This document shows, one piece after another, positions 16,646 to 26,584 of a stretch of 64,000 nucleotides of DNA. The notes beneath the pieces were generated by a model that saw only the letters and a program-made list of their open reading frames with translations, was not told where the DNA came from and ran no database searches. Where the stretch lies: contig CAVUCH010000007.1 of NCBI GenBank assembly GCA_963739995.1, forward strand, positions 1 to 64,000, written 5' to 3'. Position 1 is the first letter of the stretch; the number at the start of each line of letters is the position of its first letter. Both the position numbers and the translations under genes were made by a program. Source of the stretch: CAVUCH01 sp963739995. Its GTDB lineage: Bacteria > Acidobacteriota > Vicinamibacteria > Vicinamibacterales > JAENWD01.

Positions 16646-16835
16646 GGGCTGGCGATTGGTCTGTAACACGGGATATCCGGACAGGCGGCAAGAACACCCA
16701 AGTCCTTGCTTTTCAACTGGTTACAAAGAAGGCCGATCATACCATGCGAAGCCGGCAGCGGGCAACCCAAAAGGCGGGGTGTCGCGTGCTAGAATCGAAG
16801 TCCGCTAAGTCACAGACGCTGTTGGGGATAACCGC

Positions 16836-17911
<1,076 letters not shown>

Positions 17912-17918
<7 letters not shown>

Positions 17919-18000
17919 GGTCGGGAGGTATTTTCAATTTCTGCCATGCGCCTGAGCGTCAAGGCGCGCAGAAACTGAAAATACCTCCCGACCTCATTTC
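17912..18000. repeat. Long palindrome spanning both stop codons of rlmN and purD
   Basis: Left arm 17912-17943 and right arm 17969-18000 are 32-base inverted repeats with a single mismatch (core GAGGTCGGGAGGTATTTTCA). The 25-base loop holds a further GCGCC/GGCGC stem. The TGA of rlmN (17916-17918) and of purD (17994-17996, read on minus) both lie in the arms. It could act as a bidirectional terminator or mRNA 3'-end stabiliser. It shares its core with elements at 46.7 and 55.0 kb. Confidence 0.95.
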
Positions 18001-19271
18001 AGCGCCTTGAGACCGATGTCCCGCCGCACGTGCATTCCCTCAAACCGGATGCAGTCGACGGCCTGATAGGCGCGCGACATCGCCTCGGCGTAGTCGTGTC
18101 CCCGGGCGACCACCGTCACCACCCGGCCTCCGGCGGTGACGAGCTGCCCATCGTCTCTCACGGCCGTACCGGCGTGAAACAGCGTCACGTCGGGCAGTGA
18201 GGCCGCCTCGTTGAGGCCCTCGATCGGCTTGCCGGTCTGGTACGCGTCGGGATAGCCGCCGGAGGCAAGGACGACGCCGACGGTGCACGCGGAAGCGAGC
18301 CTGACCGTGTGATCGCGCAGGTCGCCGGCGGCGGCGGCGGCGAGCGTCGCGGTCAGATTGCCCTCGATCAACGGCAGGACCACCTGCGCCTCCGGGTCGC
18401 CGAAGCGCACGTTGAACTCTATGACTTTCAGGCCTGATGGCGTCAGCATGAGGCCGCAGTAGAGGAAGCCGCGATACGGGTGGCCTTCCGCGCGCATGCC
18501 TGCGATGACCGGGTCGACAATTTCATCGAGGATGCGGCGCTCGAGCGCGGCATCGCAGCGCGGGCTCGGCGCAAAGGCACCCATCCCACCGGTGTTCGGA
18601 CCGGCGTCCCCGTCGTAGACACGCTTGTGATCCTGTGCGGACCCGAGGGGCACGACGCGTTCGCCATCGCTCAAGGCGAAGAACGACAGCTCGGGACCCT
18701 CGAGCCATTCCTCGATGAGCACGCGGTCGCCCGCCGCCCCGAAGCGGCGTTCGCGCATCATCGCGGTCACGGCCGCGTGGGCTGTCGCGGCATCGGGGGC
18801 AACGACAACGCCCTTGCCGGCAGCAAGACCGTCGGCTTTGAGCACGACGGGGAACCCGAATCGTCCGGATGTGAGAAACGCAACGGCATCGTCGGCCGAC
18901 TCGAACACGTGATACGCCGCGGTGGGCACGCCGTGCCGCGTCATGAACGCCTTCGCGAACGTCTTGCTGGTCTCGAGGGCGGCCGCGGCCTGTGTGGGTC
19001 CCAGGATCGGCAGCCCGGCCGACGAGAACCGATCGACCACGCCGCGGCTCAAGGGTACCTCGGGGCCGACGATCGTCAGGTCTGCGCCGACGTGGATCGC
19101 CAGGCCTGCCGCTGCGTCGGGGTCGTCCCCGGCAAGGGGCTGAAGCGACGCCACGTCCCGCATGCCGGGATTGCCGGGTGCGCAGATGATGGGGCTGGCG
19201 CCCGGGTCCTGTGCGAGGCGCCACGCCAGGGCATGTTCGCGACCGCCAGCACCGAGGATGAGGAGGGTCAT
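17994..19271 (-). CDS. purD: Phosphoribosylamine-glycine ligase (GAR synthetase)
   Basis: PurD (425 aa) joins glycine to phosphoribosylamine with ATP, step 2 of purine synthesis. MTLLILGAGGREHALAWRL, VGPEVPLSRGVVDRF, FPVVLKADGLAAGKGVVVA (ATP-grasp) and the GPNTGGMGAFAPSP and EFNVRFGDPEAQVVLPL blocks are all intact. It lies outside the main purine cluster, separated by rlmN, and is convergent with rlmN through the shared stop-codon palindrome. A divergent rpsU promoter lies upstream. Confidence 0.97.
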   Translation of the reverse strand: MTLLILGAGGREHALAWRLAQDPGASPIICAPGNPGMRDVASLQPLAGDDPDAAAGLAIHVGADLTIVGPEVPLSRGVVDRFSSAGLPILGPTQAAAALETSKTFAKAFMTRHGVPTAAYHVFESADDAVAFLTSGRFGFPVVLKADGLAAGKGVVVAPDAATAHAAVTAMMRERRFGAAGDRVLIEEWLEGPELSFFALSDGERVVPLGSAQDHKRVYDGDAGPNTGGMGAFAPSPRCDAALERRILDEIVDPVIAGMRAEGHPYRGFLYCGLMLTPSGLKVIEFNVRFGDPEAQVVLPLIEGNLTATLAAAAAGDLRDHTVRLASACTVGVVLASGGYPDAYQTGKPIEGLNEAASLPDVTLFHAGTAVRDDGQLVTAGGRVVTVVARGHDYAEAMSRAYQAVDCIRFEGMHVRRDIGLKALK

Positions 19272-19343
19272 GGACGAGGGGGGCGGGCAGCCATCCCGGG
19301 AGTCGGTGCGACGCGAGCTGAAGAAATGCGCAACTGTTCCGTA

Positions 19344-19373
19344 TTGACTAGAGCTCGTCCTTTAGCCTAGGAT
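19344..19373 (+). promoter_or_regulatory. Probable sigma70 promoter of rpsU
   Basis: TTGACT (19344-19349) and TAGGAT (19368-19373) are separated by 18 bases, a good match to the housekeeping consensus, about 90 bases upstream of rpsU. A GGGAGGGGG ribosome-binding site precedes the GTG start. Confidence 0.6.
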
Positions 19374-19461
19374 CCGTCGCTGCCTGTGATAGCCTAGCAC
19401 GTTCGGCTAACGGGAACGGCCGTCACGGGCCAGATCCAGCCGCGGGAGGGGGTGTATTCGC

Positions 19462-19659
19462 GTGGCTGAAGTACGAGTGCAGGAGGGAGAGTCTATTGAG
19501 AGCGCTCTCCGCCGGTTCAAGCGGAAGGTTCAGCAGGAAGATATCATCAAGGATATCAAGAAGCACTCCTTCTACCTGAAACCCGGTGACAAGCGTCGGG
19601 CCAAGCAGGCCCTTGCGCGCAAGCGCAACCGCAAGAAGATGCGGCGCGAGCTCGAGTAA
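19462..19659 (+). CDS. rpsU: 30S ribosomal protein S21
   Basis: A 65-residue basic protein matching bS21: EVRVQEGESIESALRRFKRK at the N-terminus and an Arg/Lys-rich tail (KPGDKRRAKQALARKRNRKK). bS21 assists translation initiation on the 30S subunit. It starts at a GTG at 19462 behind a strong purine-rich Shine-Dalgarno. The zinc-ribbon gene follows after 28 bases and both probably end at the terminator at 20.03 kb. Confidence 0.95.
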   Translation: MAEVRVQEGESIESALRRFKRKVQQEDIIKDIKKHSFYLKPGDKRRAKQALARKRNRKKMRRELE

Positions 19660-19687
19660 CAGCCGACGAGCAAAGGCAAGGCTACCG

Positions 19688-19993
19688 ATGGAGTTTCAGG
19701 ACAAGCACCTGACGTGTATCGATTGCGGCACGGAGTTCATCTGGACGGCGGGAGAGCAGACCTTCTTCGCCGACAAGAACTTCAAGAACGAGCCCAAGCG
19801 CTGCAAGGCGTGCAAGGCGACACGTGCCAGTCGTCCGGCCGGATCGGGTATGCGTGAGCGGGTCGAGACCGCCACGAACTGTTCGGCCTGCGGCAAAGAG
19901 ACCACCGTACCGTTCAAACCAACGCAAGGCCGCCCGGTCTTCTGCAAGGAGTGCTTCCAACAGCGGAAGTTCGTGGGCGCCACCGGGGTCTAG
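19688..19993 (+). CDS. CxxC zinc-ribbon protein
   Basis: A 101-residue protein with two zinc-binding modules. The first has C-x2-C at LTCIDCG and C-x2-C at KRCKACK (about residues 9-12 and 39-42), matching the probable zinc-ribbon family typified by FADKNFKNEPKRCKAC. The second has NCSACGKETTVPF and VFCKECF (about 68-71 and 88-91). Members are common in bacteria near translation genes but their exact role is unsettled; nucleic-acid or protein binding is likely. The ATG at 19688 is chosen because the conserved block starts there. It appears cotranscribed with rpsU. Confidence 0.88.
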   Translation: MEFQDKHLTCIDCGTEFIWTAGEQTFFADKNFKNEPKRCKACKATRASRPAGSGMRERVETATNCSACGKETTVPFKPTQGRPVFCKECFQQRKFVGATGV

Positions 19994-20027
19994 ACGGCGG
20001 CTTCATCGAGTGGCCCTCGAGTGTGTC

Positions 20028-20065
20028 GGCGCCGCGCCTCATCGGGGGGCGCGGCGCCTTTTTTT
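20028..20065 (+). terminator. Rho-independent terminator after rpsU/zinc-ribbon operon
   Basis: A perfect 11-bp stem (GGCGCCGCGCC at 20028-20038 with GGCGCGGCGCC at 20048-20058), a 9-base loop and seven Ts (20059-20065) form a textbook intrinsic terminator 35 bases past the zinc-ribbon stop. Confidence 0.95.
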
Positions 20066-20076
20066 GTGTCGTTTCG

Positions 20077-20105
20077 TTGACGCTGCCCCCACCGTACGCT
20101 ACGAT
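20077..20105 (+). promoter_or_regulatory. Probable sigma70 promoter of the STAS/glycosyltransferase cluster
   Basis: TTGACG (20077-20082) and TACGAT (20100-20105) with an ideal 17-base spacer start immediately after the preceding terminator and lead to a leader of about 77 bases before the STAS gene. Confidence 0.65.
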
Positions 20106-20188
20106 GCGGGCCTATTTCTGGACGCGGCGGATGCTGGCTGCGGCCCGGCGCGAACGGCCACGGCGACACGCACAGAGGAGACCCACAG

Positions 20189-20542
20189 ATGCAGATCGAG
20201 GAACGGATCGTCGGAGATGTGACGATTCTCGACCTGAAGGGGAAGATGACGCTCGGCGAAGGCGACGAGCTGCTGAAGGACAAGATCAACAGCCTGATAC
20301 ACCAGGGTCAGAAAAACCTCCTGCTCAATCTCGAAGGCGTTCCGTACATCGACAGCGCGGGCCTGGGTGAGATCGTGCGCACCTACACGACGGTGAGCCG
20401 CCAGGGGGGCGCGCTGAAGCTGGTGAACCTCACGAAGCGGATCACCGACCTGCTGTCGATCACGAAGCTGCTCACCGTGTTCGAGACCTTCGACCTGGAG
20501 AAGGACGCGGTCGCGAGCTTCCAGTCATCGGCGAAGGCCTGA
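20189..20542 (+). CDS. STAS-domain anti-sigma factor antagonist
   Basis: A 117-residue single-domain STAS protein of the SpoIIAA/RsbV type. The conserved YIDSAGLGE loop places the phosphorylatable Ser at residue 56. Such proteins bind an anti-sigma kinase when unphosphorylated, releasing a sigma factor or other partner. No cognate anti-sigma kinase is adjacent; the GAF-SpoIIE phosphatase at 53-55 kb is of the class that dephosphorylates such proteins, but a link is only a guess. A GAGGAG ribosome-binding site precedes the ATG. It appears to be the first gene before the prenyltransferase and glycosyltransferases. Confidence 0.9.
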   Translation: MQIEERIVGDVTILDLKGKMTLGEGDELLKDKINSLIHQGQKNLLLNLEGVPYIDSAGLGEIVRTYTTVSRQGGALKLVNLTKRITDLLSITKLLTVFETFDLEKDAVASFQSSAKA

Positions 20543-20587
20543 CCCCGCCTCGCGCTGCCGTGGCGCGGAGAGCTTCCCCGGAAAATC

Positions 20588-21511
20588 ATGGTGACCGCGG
20601 CGCCGGCCGGCCGATCCTCCCGGTCGGTCGCGCTGAATCTGCTTATCTCGCTGCGGCCCGCCCAGTGGACGAAGAACCTCTTCGTCTTCGCGGGCCTGGT
20701 TTTCGGCAGACGCCTCCTCGATCCCGTTGCGGCGCTGCATGCAGTCGCGGCATTCGGTATCTTCTGCGCCCTTTCCGGCGTGGTCTACCTCCTCAACGAC
20801 GTTGCAGACCGCGCGACCGACGCGCGGCACCCATTGAAATGCCGGCGGCCGATCGCCTCCGGCGATCTTCCGCCGTTTACCGCACTCGCGACAGCCGCCG
20901 TCATCCTGTTCGGCGCTCTCCTGGCCGCGTATCAACTCGACGTGCGGTTCTTCCTCGACGCCGCCTTCTACGTGGTCCTCCTCGTGCTCTACTCCGTCTG
21001 GCTCAAGCACGTCGTCATCATCGACGCGCTGACGATCGCCATCGGGTTCGTGCTCCGCGTGTCGGCCGGGGCACTGGTGATTAACGTGCCGATCAGCCCG
21101 TGGCTGCTCGTGTGCACGATTCTGCTCGCGCTCTTTCTTGCCCTCAGCAAGCGCCGCCACGAGCTGGTCCTGCTGGCGGAAGGCGCGACGGGACATCGAC
21201 GGATCCTGCAGGAATACAGTCCCTACCTGCTGGATCAGATGATCGGAGTGGTCACCGCGTCCACGCTGATGGCGTACATCTTGTACGCCACGAGCGCGGA
21301 GACCGCCGAGCGATTCGGGACGTCCCTGTTGGGGCTCACGATTCCATTTCCGCTCTACGGGATCTTCCGCTACCTCTACCTGGTGCATCAGAAGGAAGGC
21401 GGAGGAAGCCCGTCGGAACTGCTGTTGGCGGATCGACCGCTGCTGCTGTGCGTCGCGCTCTGGGGCGTGGTGTCGGCGGCGATCATCTACCGGCCGCTTC
21501 TGGGAATCTGA
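20588..21511 (+). CDS. UbiA-family prenyltransferase (decaprenyl-phosphate phosphoribosyltransferase-like)
   Basis: A 307-residue polytopic membrane protein (about nine helices). LLISLRPAQWTKNLFVFAGLVF is the typical N-terminus of the DPPR-synthase branch of UbiA. YLLNDVADRATDARHP gives the first Asp-rich motif N-D-x-x-D-x-x-x-D followed by KCRRPIASG. DPPR synthase transfers phosphoribose from PRPP to polyprenyl phosphate, leading in actinobacteria to the arabinose donor of the cell wall; homologues elsewhere probably supply pentose donors for surface glycans. Proximity to four glycosyltransferases supports that role here, but partner epimerases (DprE1/E2) are not in the window. The exact lipid and sugar substrates are inferred. 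Confidence 0.8.
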   Translation: MVTAAPAGRSSRSVALNLLISLRPAQWTKNLFVFAGLVFGRRLLDPVAALHAVAAFGIFCALSGVVYLLNDVADRATDARHPLKCRRPIASGDLPPFTALATAAVILFGALLAAYQLDVRFFLDAAFYVVLLVLYSVWLKHVVIIDALTIAIGFVLRVSAGALVINVPISPWLLVCTILLALFLALSKRRHELVLLAEGATGHRRILQEYSPYLLDQMIGVVTASTLMAYILYATSAETAERFGTSLLGLTIPFPLYGIFRYLYLVHQKEGGGSPSELLLADRPLLLCVALWGVVSAAIIYRPLLGI

Positions 21512-21606
21512 CATGCCCCGTGTTCGTGTCCGACCCTCGCGGCCCTCGTCCCGCGGCGCCGTTGCACCGGCGCGTGCGGCAGCGGGCGCCCGCATGAGTA
21601 CCGTGC

Positions 21607-22791
21607 ATGTCAGACTTCACCATCCGCGCCGATTCAGTCGATGTCGAGCAGATCATGCGCCAGATCCGGGGGCGCATTCGCGACAAACGCGGGGTTGATT
21701 ACACCGAGGAGCAGATCCGCGAGCTCGCCGCCGCGAAGCTCGAACGCTTCCTGGACCCGACCGGCGTGCGCTCGGATCTGCTCGAGCAGTTCCGCACGCG
21801 CCCGAGCCTGCCGGCAGGATTCCTGTACCAGTTCGAAGACACGACCCTGTTCGACTCGGACAAACCGATCGTCCGCTTCCTGCGGCGGCTGCTACACCCG
21901 TTCCTGAAGCTGCTGTTCAACCCGAACGTCCTCTCGACCACGCTGCACAAGCAGGCAGCGTTCAACCAGTACGTGCACGCCCACCAGCCGCTGCAGTTCG
22001 AGCTGCTCCACAATCTGGTGCTCGAGCTGACACGCGCCAGCATCGAGGTGAAGAACCTGAAGATGCGGCTCGAATCGGTGCAGAGCCGGCTGGAGTTCAA
22101 CGAACGCCGGGCGCGGGCCCTCGAGGCGGTGGTCCAGTACAAGCCCGACGCCCCGGTGCGAGGCGGGGGACGGGACGACAGCCGCCGTGATCAACATCAA
22201 CGAGGTGAGCACGCGCGCGGACAGGGGCCGCAGGGCCGTTCAACCGGGGCACCGCCGCCGCGCCTTCCCCAATCGCCGCCGCAGGCCCGTGCGCCGCAGG
22301 TCACTTCGGAGGCCGCCGCAGCCGCGGTAGCCGTGGAAGAACCGGGCACGCCGGGGACGGAGCCGCAGGGGGGGATTGATCCGATCACGGGCGGTGACAG
22401 CCTCCGGACGCGCCGCCGCCGGCGGCGCCGCGGCCGCCGAGGTCCAGGCGAGCAGGGCGGAGGGGACACCGTGCGGGCTGTCGAGGGGGCAAGTGACAGC
22501 GGCGACCGTGGAAACGCCGAGGATCGCGAGGCTGGCACCCCCGACGCGCAACTCGGAGGCGACAGCGAAGTCCGGTTGAAGCCAGACACCACGTACGATG
22601 AAGCGCACGACGATCCCGCTCGACACTCGTCCACGTCCACTTCGGCCGGCGATGCTTCCTCGGCAGTTACAGTGGATCCGGCTTCCCCTGGATTGCAGCC
22701 GGATACCAAACCCGACGTGCAGCGCGGGGCGGACAGCGACGTCCGCCCGCAGCCCGACGCCACGTACGATCGAGACGACGAGCGGCAGTGA
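21607..22791 (+). CDS. Unknown glycosyltransferase-cluster protein with repeat-derived disordered tail
   Basis: A 394-residue soluble protein. Residues 1-190 are helical and conserved-looking (VEQIMRQIRGRIRDKRG, a coiled-coil-like LRMRLESVQSRLEFNERRARALE stretch), then residues about 190-394 are low-complexity Arg/Gly/Pro/Glu. The tail includes SEVRLKPDTTYDE, LQPDTKPDVQ and DVRPQPDATYDR, copies of a 'VRLKPDTTY' coding repeat I recall as widespread in Acidobacteria proteins. I do not recognise the N-terminal domain. Its position between the UbiA protein and the first GT4, overlapping that gene by 4 bases (GTGA), suggests a role tied to polysaccharide assembly, such as a chain-length or scaffold factor; this is inference. 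Confidence 0.7.
   Translation: MSDFTIRADSVDVEQIMRQIRGRIRDKRGVDYTEEQIRELAAAKLERFLDPTGVRSDLLEQFRTRPSLPAGFLYQFEDTTLFDSDKPIVRFLRRLLHPFLKLLFNPNVLSTTLHKQAAFNQYVHAHQPLQFELLHNLVLELTRASIEVKNLKMRLESVQSRLEFNERRARALEAVVQYKPDAPVRGGGRDDSRRDQHQRGEHARGQGPQGRSTGAPPPRLPQSPPQARAPQVTSEAAAAAVAVEEPGTPGTEPQGGIDPITGGDSLRTRRRRRRRGRRGPGEQGGGDTVRAVEGASDSGDRGNAEDREAGTPDAQLGGDSEVRLKPDTTYDEAHDDPARHSSTSTSAGDASSAVTVDPASPGLQPDTKPDVQRGADSDVRPQPDATYDRDDERQ
22562..22785 (+). repeat. Degenerate VRLKPDTTY-type coding repeats
   Basis: Three related DNA segments, GTCCGGTTGAAGCCAGACAC (about 22569), a central TTGCAGCCGGATACCAAACC (about 22694), and GTCCGCCCGCAGCCCGACGC (about 22741), the outer two each followed by CACGTACGA. They encode VRLKPDTTYD, LQPDTKPD and VRPQPDATYD. 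The nucleotide similarity shows they are DNA repeats captured by the coding frame. Confidence 0.75.
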
Positions 22792-24077
22792 AGCTGGCGG
22801 TCGTCGTTCAGCGCTACGGCGCCGACATCAACGGCGGCGCGGAGCAGCACGCCCGCTACGTCGCGGAGCGGCTCGCGCGGCACCACGACGTGGAGGTGCT
22901 CACGTCCCGCGCCCGCGATTACGTCACGTGGGCGGACGAGTTGCCCGCGGGTGTCGAACCGATCCACGGGGTGCCCGTGCGGCGGTTTCCGGTCGCGCAC
23001 CAGCGAGACGTGACCCTCTTCGCGCGCCGGCAGGAGGCGGTCTTCGACCGTCTGCACTCTTTCCAGGACGAGCTCGCGTGGCTGGATGCGGAAGGCCCGA
23101 CCAGTCCGGCGCTGCTGCGGCACGTCCGCGACTCACGTGCGGCATACGACTGGTTCATCTTCTTCAGCTATCGCTACTGGCACGCGTTCCACGGATCGCG
23201 CGCCGTCGCGGACCGCGCGCTGCTCGTGCCGACCGCGGAACGCGACGCGGCCATCGGCCTCGCGATGTTCGCCCCGGTGTTCAGGGGCGTGCGTGCCCTC
23301 ATGTACAACTCGCACGAGGAACGCGCGATGATCCAGCACGTGGCGCAGACAACGGAGGTGCCCGGGGTCGTCGTCGGCATCGGCTCCGATGTGTCCGAGG
23401 ACCCGAGGCCCGAGCGCTTCCGGCAGCAGTTCGGCATCACCGCGCCGTTCGCGGTGTACGTGGGCCGCATCGACGCCAACAAGGGCTGCACGGAGCTCTT
23501 CGACTTCTTCGATCGCTACAGCCGCACGGTGCGGGGTGAGCTGCACCTGGTGCTCGTCGGCAAGACCATCCTGCCGATTCCGCAGCACCCGCGCATCCAC
23601 CACCTCGGCTTCCTCGCCGACGAGCAGAAGTTCGATGCGATGGCGGCTGCCGACGTGCTCCTGATGCCGTCCTACTTCGAGAGCCTGTCGATGGTCGCGC
23701 TCGAGGCCTGGGCGATCGGCACGCCGGTGCTCGCCAACGGCAGGTGCGATGTGCTGAAGGGTCAGGTGATCCGCAGTGCGGCGGGGCTCTACTACGAGAA
23801 CTACCCCGAATTCGCGGAGGCGCTCCATGCCATCACCTCGGCACGTACGCTGCGGCGGCGCCTCGGCGAGAACGGACGCACGTTCTTCCGCACGCACTAC
23901 GACTGGTCGGTCATCGAGCGGAAGTACCTGGACATGCTGGACCGGCTGGAACGCGAGCGCGACACGCCCCGCGCGCCGATGGAGCCGCTGCCGGGGGTCT
24001 TTGCCCGACGCCGCCGCACGCTGCCGCCGGCCGCGGACGTGGCTGCAGGCGTTCCCGCGGGAGCGGTGCTCGCGTGA
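22788..24077 (+). CDS. GT4-family glycosyltransferase A
   Basis: A 429-residue GT-B fold glycosyltransferase. The N-terminal acceptor domain starts MKLAVVVQRYGADINGGAEQHARYVAERL, and the C-terminal donor domain has AVYVGRIDANKGCTELFDFF and the E-x7-E-like PSYFESLSMVALEAWAIGTPVLA. It is predicted to transfer a sugar from a nucleotide donor in the cytoplasm. The GTG start overlaps the upstream stop (GTGA), and the last 60 residues are Arg/Pro/Ala-rich and probably disordered. It is paralogous to the frameshifted gene at 26.7 kb (shared VQRYG...GG.E..., VLT..ARDY.TW, PTAERDA/PTAHDEPA). Confidence 0.92.
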   Translation: MKLAVVVQRYGADINGGAEQHARYVAERLARHHDVEVLTSRARDYVTWADELPAGVEPIHGVPVRRFPVAHQRDVTLFARRQEAVFDRLHSFQDELAWLDAEGPTSPALLRHVRDSRAAYDWFIFFSYRYWHAFHGSRAVADRALLVPTAERDAAIGLAMFAPVFRGVRALMYNSHEERAMIQHVAQTTEVPGVVVGIGSDVSEDPRPERFRQQFGITAPFAVYVGRIDANKGCTELFDFFDRYSRTVRGELHLVLVGKTILPIPQHPRIHHLGFLADEQKFDAMAAADVLLMPSYFESLSMVALEAWAIGTPVLANGRCDVLKGQVIRSAAGLYYENYPEFAEALHAITSARTLRRRLGENGRTFFRTHYDWSVIERKYLDMLDRLERERDTPRAPMEPLPGVFARRRRTLPPAADVAAGVPAGAVLA

Positions 24078-25282
24078 CGCGCCCTGCCGTCCACCAGGTG
24101 CTCGCCACTCTGGGGTACGGCGACGCCATCGGACACGAGGTGCTCGGCATCAGGCACGTGCTGCGCGCGGCAGGCTACGAGTCGGACATATTCGTCGAAA
24201 CGGCGGACCCGCGCCTGGAGGATCTCACGCGCGACTACCGCGAGCTGGTCGATGCGAGCCACCCCGACAACCTGCTGCTGCATCACTTCTCGATCGGGTC
24301 CAAGGCTTCGCGTGTGGCGTTTGCGCTGCCGGACCGCATGGCCCTCGTCTACCACAACATCACGCCTCCCGAGTACTTCATCGGCGTGCACGACCTGCTC
24401 GTGGAGCTGTGCTATCTCGGCCGCCGCGAGCTCTCGGCCTACGTTCCGCGCTGCGAGCTGGCGCTCGGCGACTCGGAGTTCAACCAGCAGGAGCTCGACG
24501 CGATCGGCTTCGCCCATACGGGCGTTCTCCCTGTCGTCCCGGGCTTCTCCCACCTGGACGGCCCCGCCGACCCTTTCATCGCGCGCGAATTCGACGACGA
24601 GTGGATCAACCTGCTGTTCGTGGGCCGGATCATTCCGAACAAGCGGATCGACGAGCTGATCCGGATCTTCCACGCCTACAAGACGCGTTTCAACCCGCGA
24701 TCGCGGCTGATCGTCGTCGGGGCCTATAGCGGTTTCGAGACGTACCTCGCGACGCTCCATGGGCTCGTCGGGCGCCTGGGCGCGAAGGACGTCCACCTGC
24801 CCGGCCACGTGACCGATGCGGAGCTGGTCGCGTACTACGACGTGGCCGACCTCTTCCTCTCGGCGAGTGAGCACGAGGGCTTCTGCGTGCCGCTGACCGA
24901 GGCTTTCTACAAGCGCCTGCCCGTCATCGCGTACTCCGCCACGGCCGTCCCGGCAACGATGGACGGCGCGGGCGTGCTGTACGAGGACCGGAACCCGACG
25001 CACGTGGCGGGCCTCATCGACGCGGTTCTGGACGACGGCGCGTTATACGAGAACATCCTGGCGTCGCAGGACGCTGCGCTCCAGCGGCTTCGAGGACGGG
25101 ACTTCGCCGGCACGCTGCTGCGGTTCGTGGACGACGCCCTCTGCCGTCCACGCCACAGGGCGGCGGAGGTCTCGTTCGACTTCTGGGATCAGTTTGCGAG
25201 TTACGAAAAGCTGAAGGAGCTGCAGCAGTACCGGCCGGCTGTCTTTCGTGCGCTGCCGCTCGGACCCGGGGGACGGGAGTGA
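24074..25282 (+). CDS. GT4-family glycosyltransferase B
   Basis: A 402-residue GT-B glycosyltransferase. VHQVLATLGYGDAIGHEVLGIRHVLR starts the acceptor domain, ELALGDSEFNQQELDAIGF the interdomain region, and INLLFVGRIIPNKRIDELIRIF plus SASEHEGFCVPLTEAFYKRLPVIAY form the donor-binding part with the E-x7-E motif. The GTG at 24074 overlaps the preceding stop (GTGA), showing coupling to glycosyltransferase A. It is paralogous to glycosyltransferase C. The last 60 residues (FDFWDQFASYEKLKELQQY) are an extra helix-rich tail. Confidence 0.93.
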   Translation: MTRPAVHQVLATLGYGDAIGHEVLGIRHVLRAAGYESDIFVETADPRLEDLTRDYRELVDASHPDNLLLHHFSIGSKASRVAFALPDRMALVYHNITPPEYFIGVHDLLVELCYLGRRELSAYVPRCELALGDSEFNQQELDAIGFAHTGVLPVVPGFSHLDGPADPFIAREFDDEWINLLFVGRIIPNKRIDELIRIFHAYKTRFNPRSRLIVVGAYSGFETYLATLHGLVGRLGAKDVHLPGHVTDAELVAYYDVADLFLSASEHEGFCVPLTEAFYKRLPVIAYSATAVPATMDGAGVLYEDRNPTHVAGLIDAVLDDGALYENILASQDAALQRLRGRDFAGTLLRFVDDALCRPRHRAAEVSFDFWDQFASYEKLKELQQYRPAVFRALPLGPGGRE

Positions 25283-25400
25283 GGTGCCTCCGCTCACCCA
25301 TGCATTCGCGGCCTGGCACACCAAGGCGACCAAGGGCGCGAAGCACACGAAGCATACCGACGGAGATGAGCTTACTTACGACGCCTCGATGCACCCCGGT
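25283..25400. repeat. Gap with AAGGCGACCAAGGGCGCGAAG / CACGAAG repeat
   Basis: The 238-base gap 25283-25520 contains CCAAGGCGACCAAGGGCGCGAAGCACACGAAGCATACC (about 25320-25357), resembling the A-CACGAAG-type simple repeats seen more weakly at 27.99 kb (TGCACGAAACTCACGAAGCG) and inverted at 30.98 kb (TGTGTTCTTCGCGTGCCC). No gene is apparent in this gap. Confidence 0.5.
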
Positions 25401-25520
25401 GGCTGCTGACGACCAGCACAGGTTCCTTGTGTTGTTGGTAATTGTGCGTTGGCGTCGCTCCCGGGTGAGATTTCCCGACTGCGGGTCGACCTCCTTCCGA
25501 GTTCACGTTCCCAATTGAGC

Positions 25521-26584
25521 ATGGTCGTCAATCAGTGGGTCCCGGCGGCGCATCGGGGTGATGCGATTGGCGACAGTGCTCGCCGCGTCCGCGATCTCCT
25601 GCGCAGGTTGGGGCACCGGTCGGATATCTTTGCGCTGACCATCGATGAGGATATGCGGAACGAGGTGCGCCCGTTCGCTGATCCCGATGCAACGGTCGGC
25701 GATGTCACCATCTTCCATTTCGCGCTGCCCTCTCCGATGTCGGCGGCGTTCTCCCGGTTGCCGCGCGGCCGGGTGCTGCAGTATCACAACATCACCCCCG
25801 CGCATTTCTTCGCCCCGTACGATCCCGGCATCTTCCGGATTGCGGCGCTCGGGCGTCAGGAGCTCGCCACGCTGGCCGGAACGACGGAGCTCGCGCTCGG
25901 CGACTCGGAGTACAACCGGCGGGAGCTGCTGGAAATCGGGTTCTCCAGGACGGGGGTGATGCCGATTGCGGTCGACACGGCCCGCATCACCGACGCGCCG
26001 CCGCATCCCGCGCTCGAGAAAATGCTGCGGGACGGTCTCACGAACTTTCTGTTCGTGGGACGCATCGTGCCGAACAAGCGGATCGAGGACATCATCCGGC
26101 TCGCAGAGCAGTTCAAGCGCTACATCGACGCGCGTTACCGCTTCATCTTCGTCGGGCGCACTGACGGCGTGCCACGCTACTACGCCGCCATCCGGGCGCT
26201 CGTCGGGCGGTACGAGATGCTGGCCGACCGGTTCCTGTTTCCCGGGATCGTCAGCAACTGGGAGCTGGCGGCGTACTACCGCACCGCAAGCGTCTACATT
26301 TCGATGAGCGAGCACGAGGGCTTCTGCGTCCCGCTGCTCGAGGCGATGGCCGCGGATGTGCCGGTACTGGCGTATGCGAGCACGGCGGTTCCGGAAACAC
26401 TCGGCGGAGCGGGCGTCATCTTCGAACCCAAGGACATGGAGTACGCTGCAGAGTTGTTGGGGCAGCTCGCGTTCGACCCAGTCGTGCGCGCGCGCATCAT
26501 TGCCGGCCAGCGGCAGCGCCTCGCGGCGTTTTCGGACGAGCACCTCACCGCGCGGATCAGCGAGATCGTGGACGGGTTCGTTTA

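Noticed and set aside
20525..21595. Minus-strand open frame of 356 codons opposite the UbiA-family gene
   Set aside because: The plus strand encodes a convincing polytopic prenyltransferase; the minus frame is charged low-complexity sequence.
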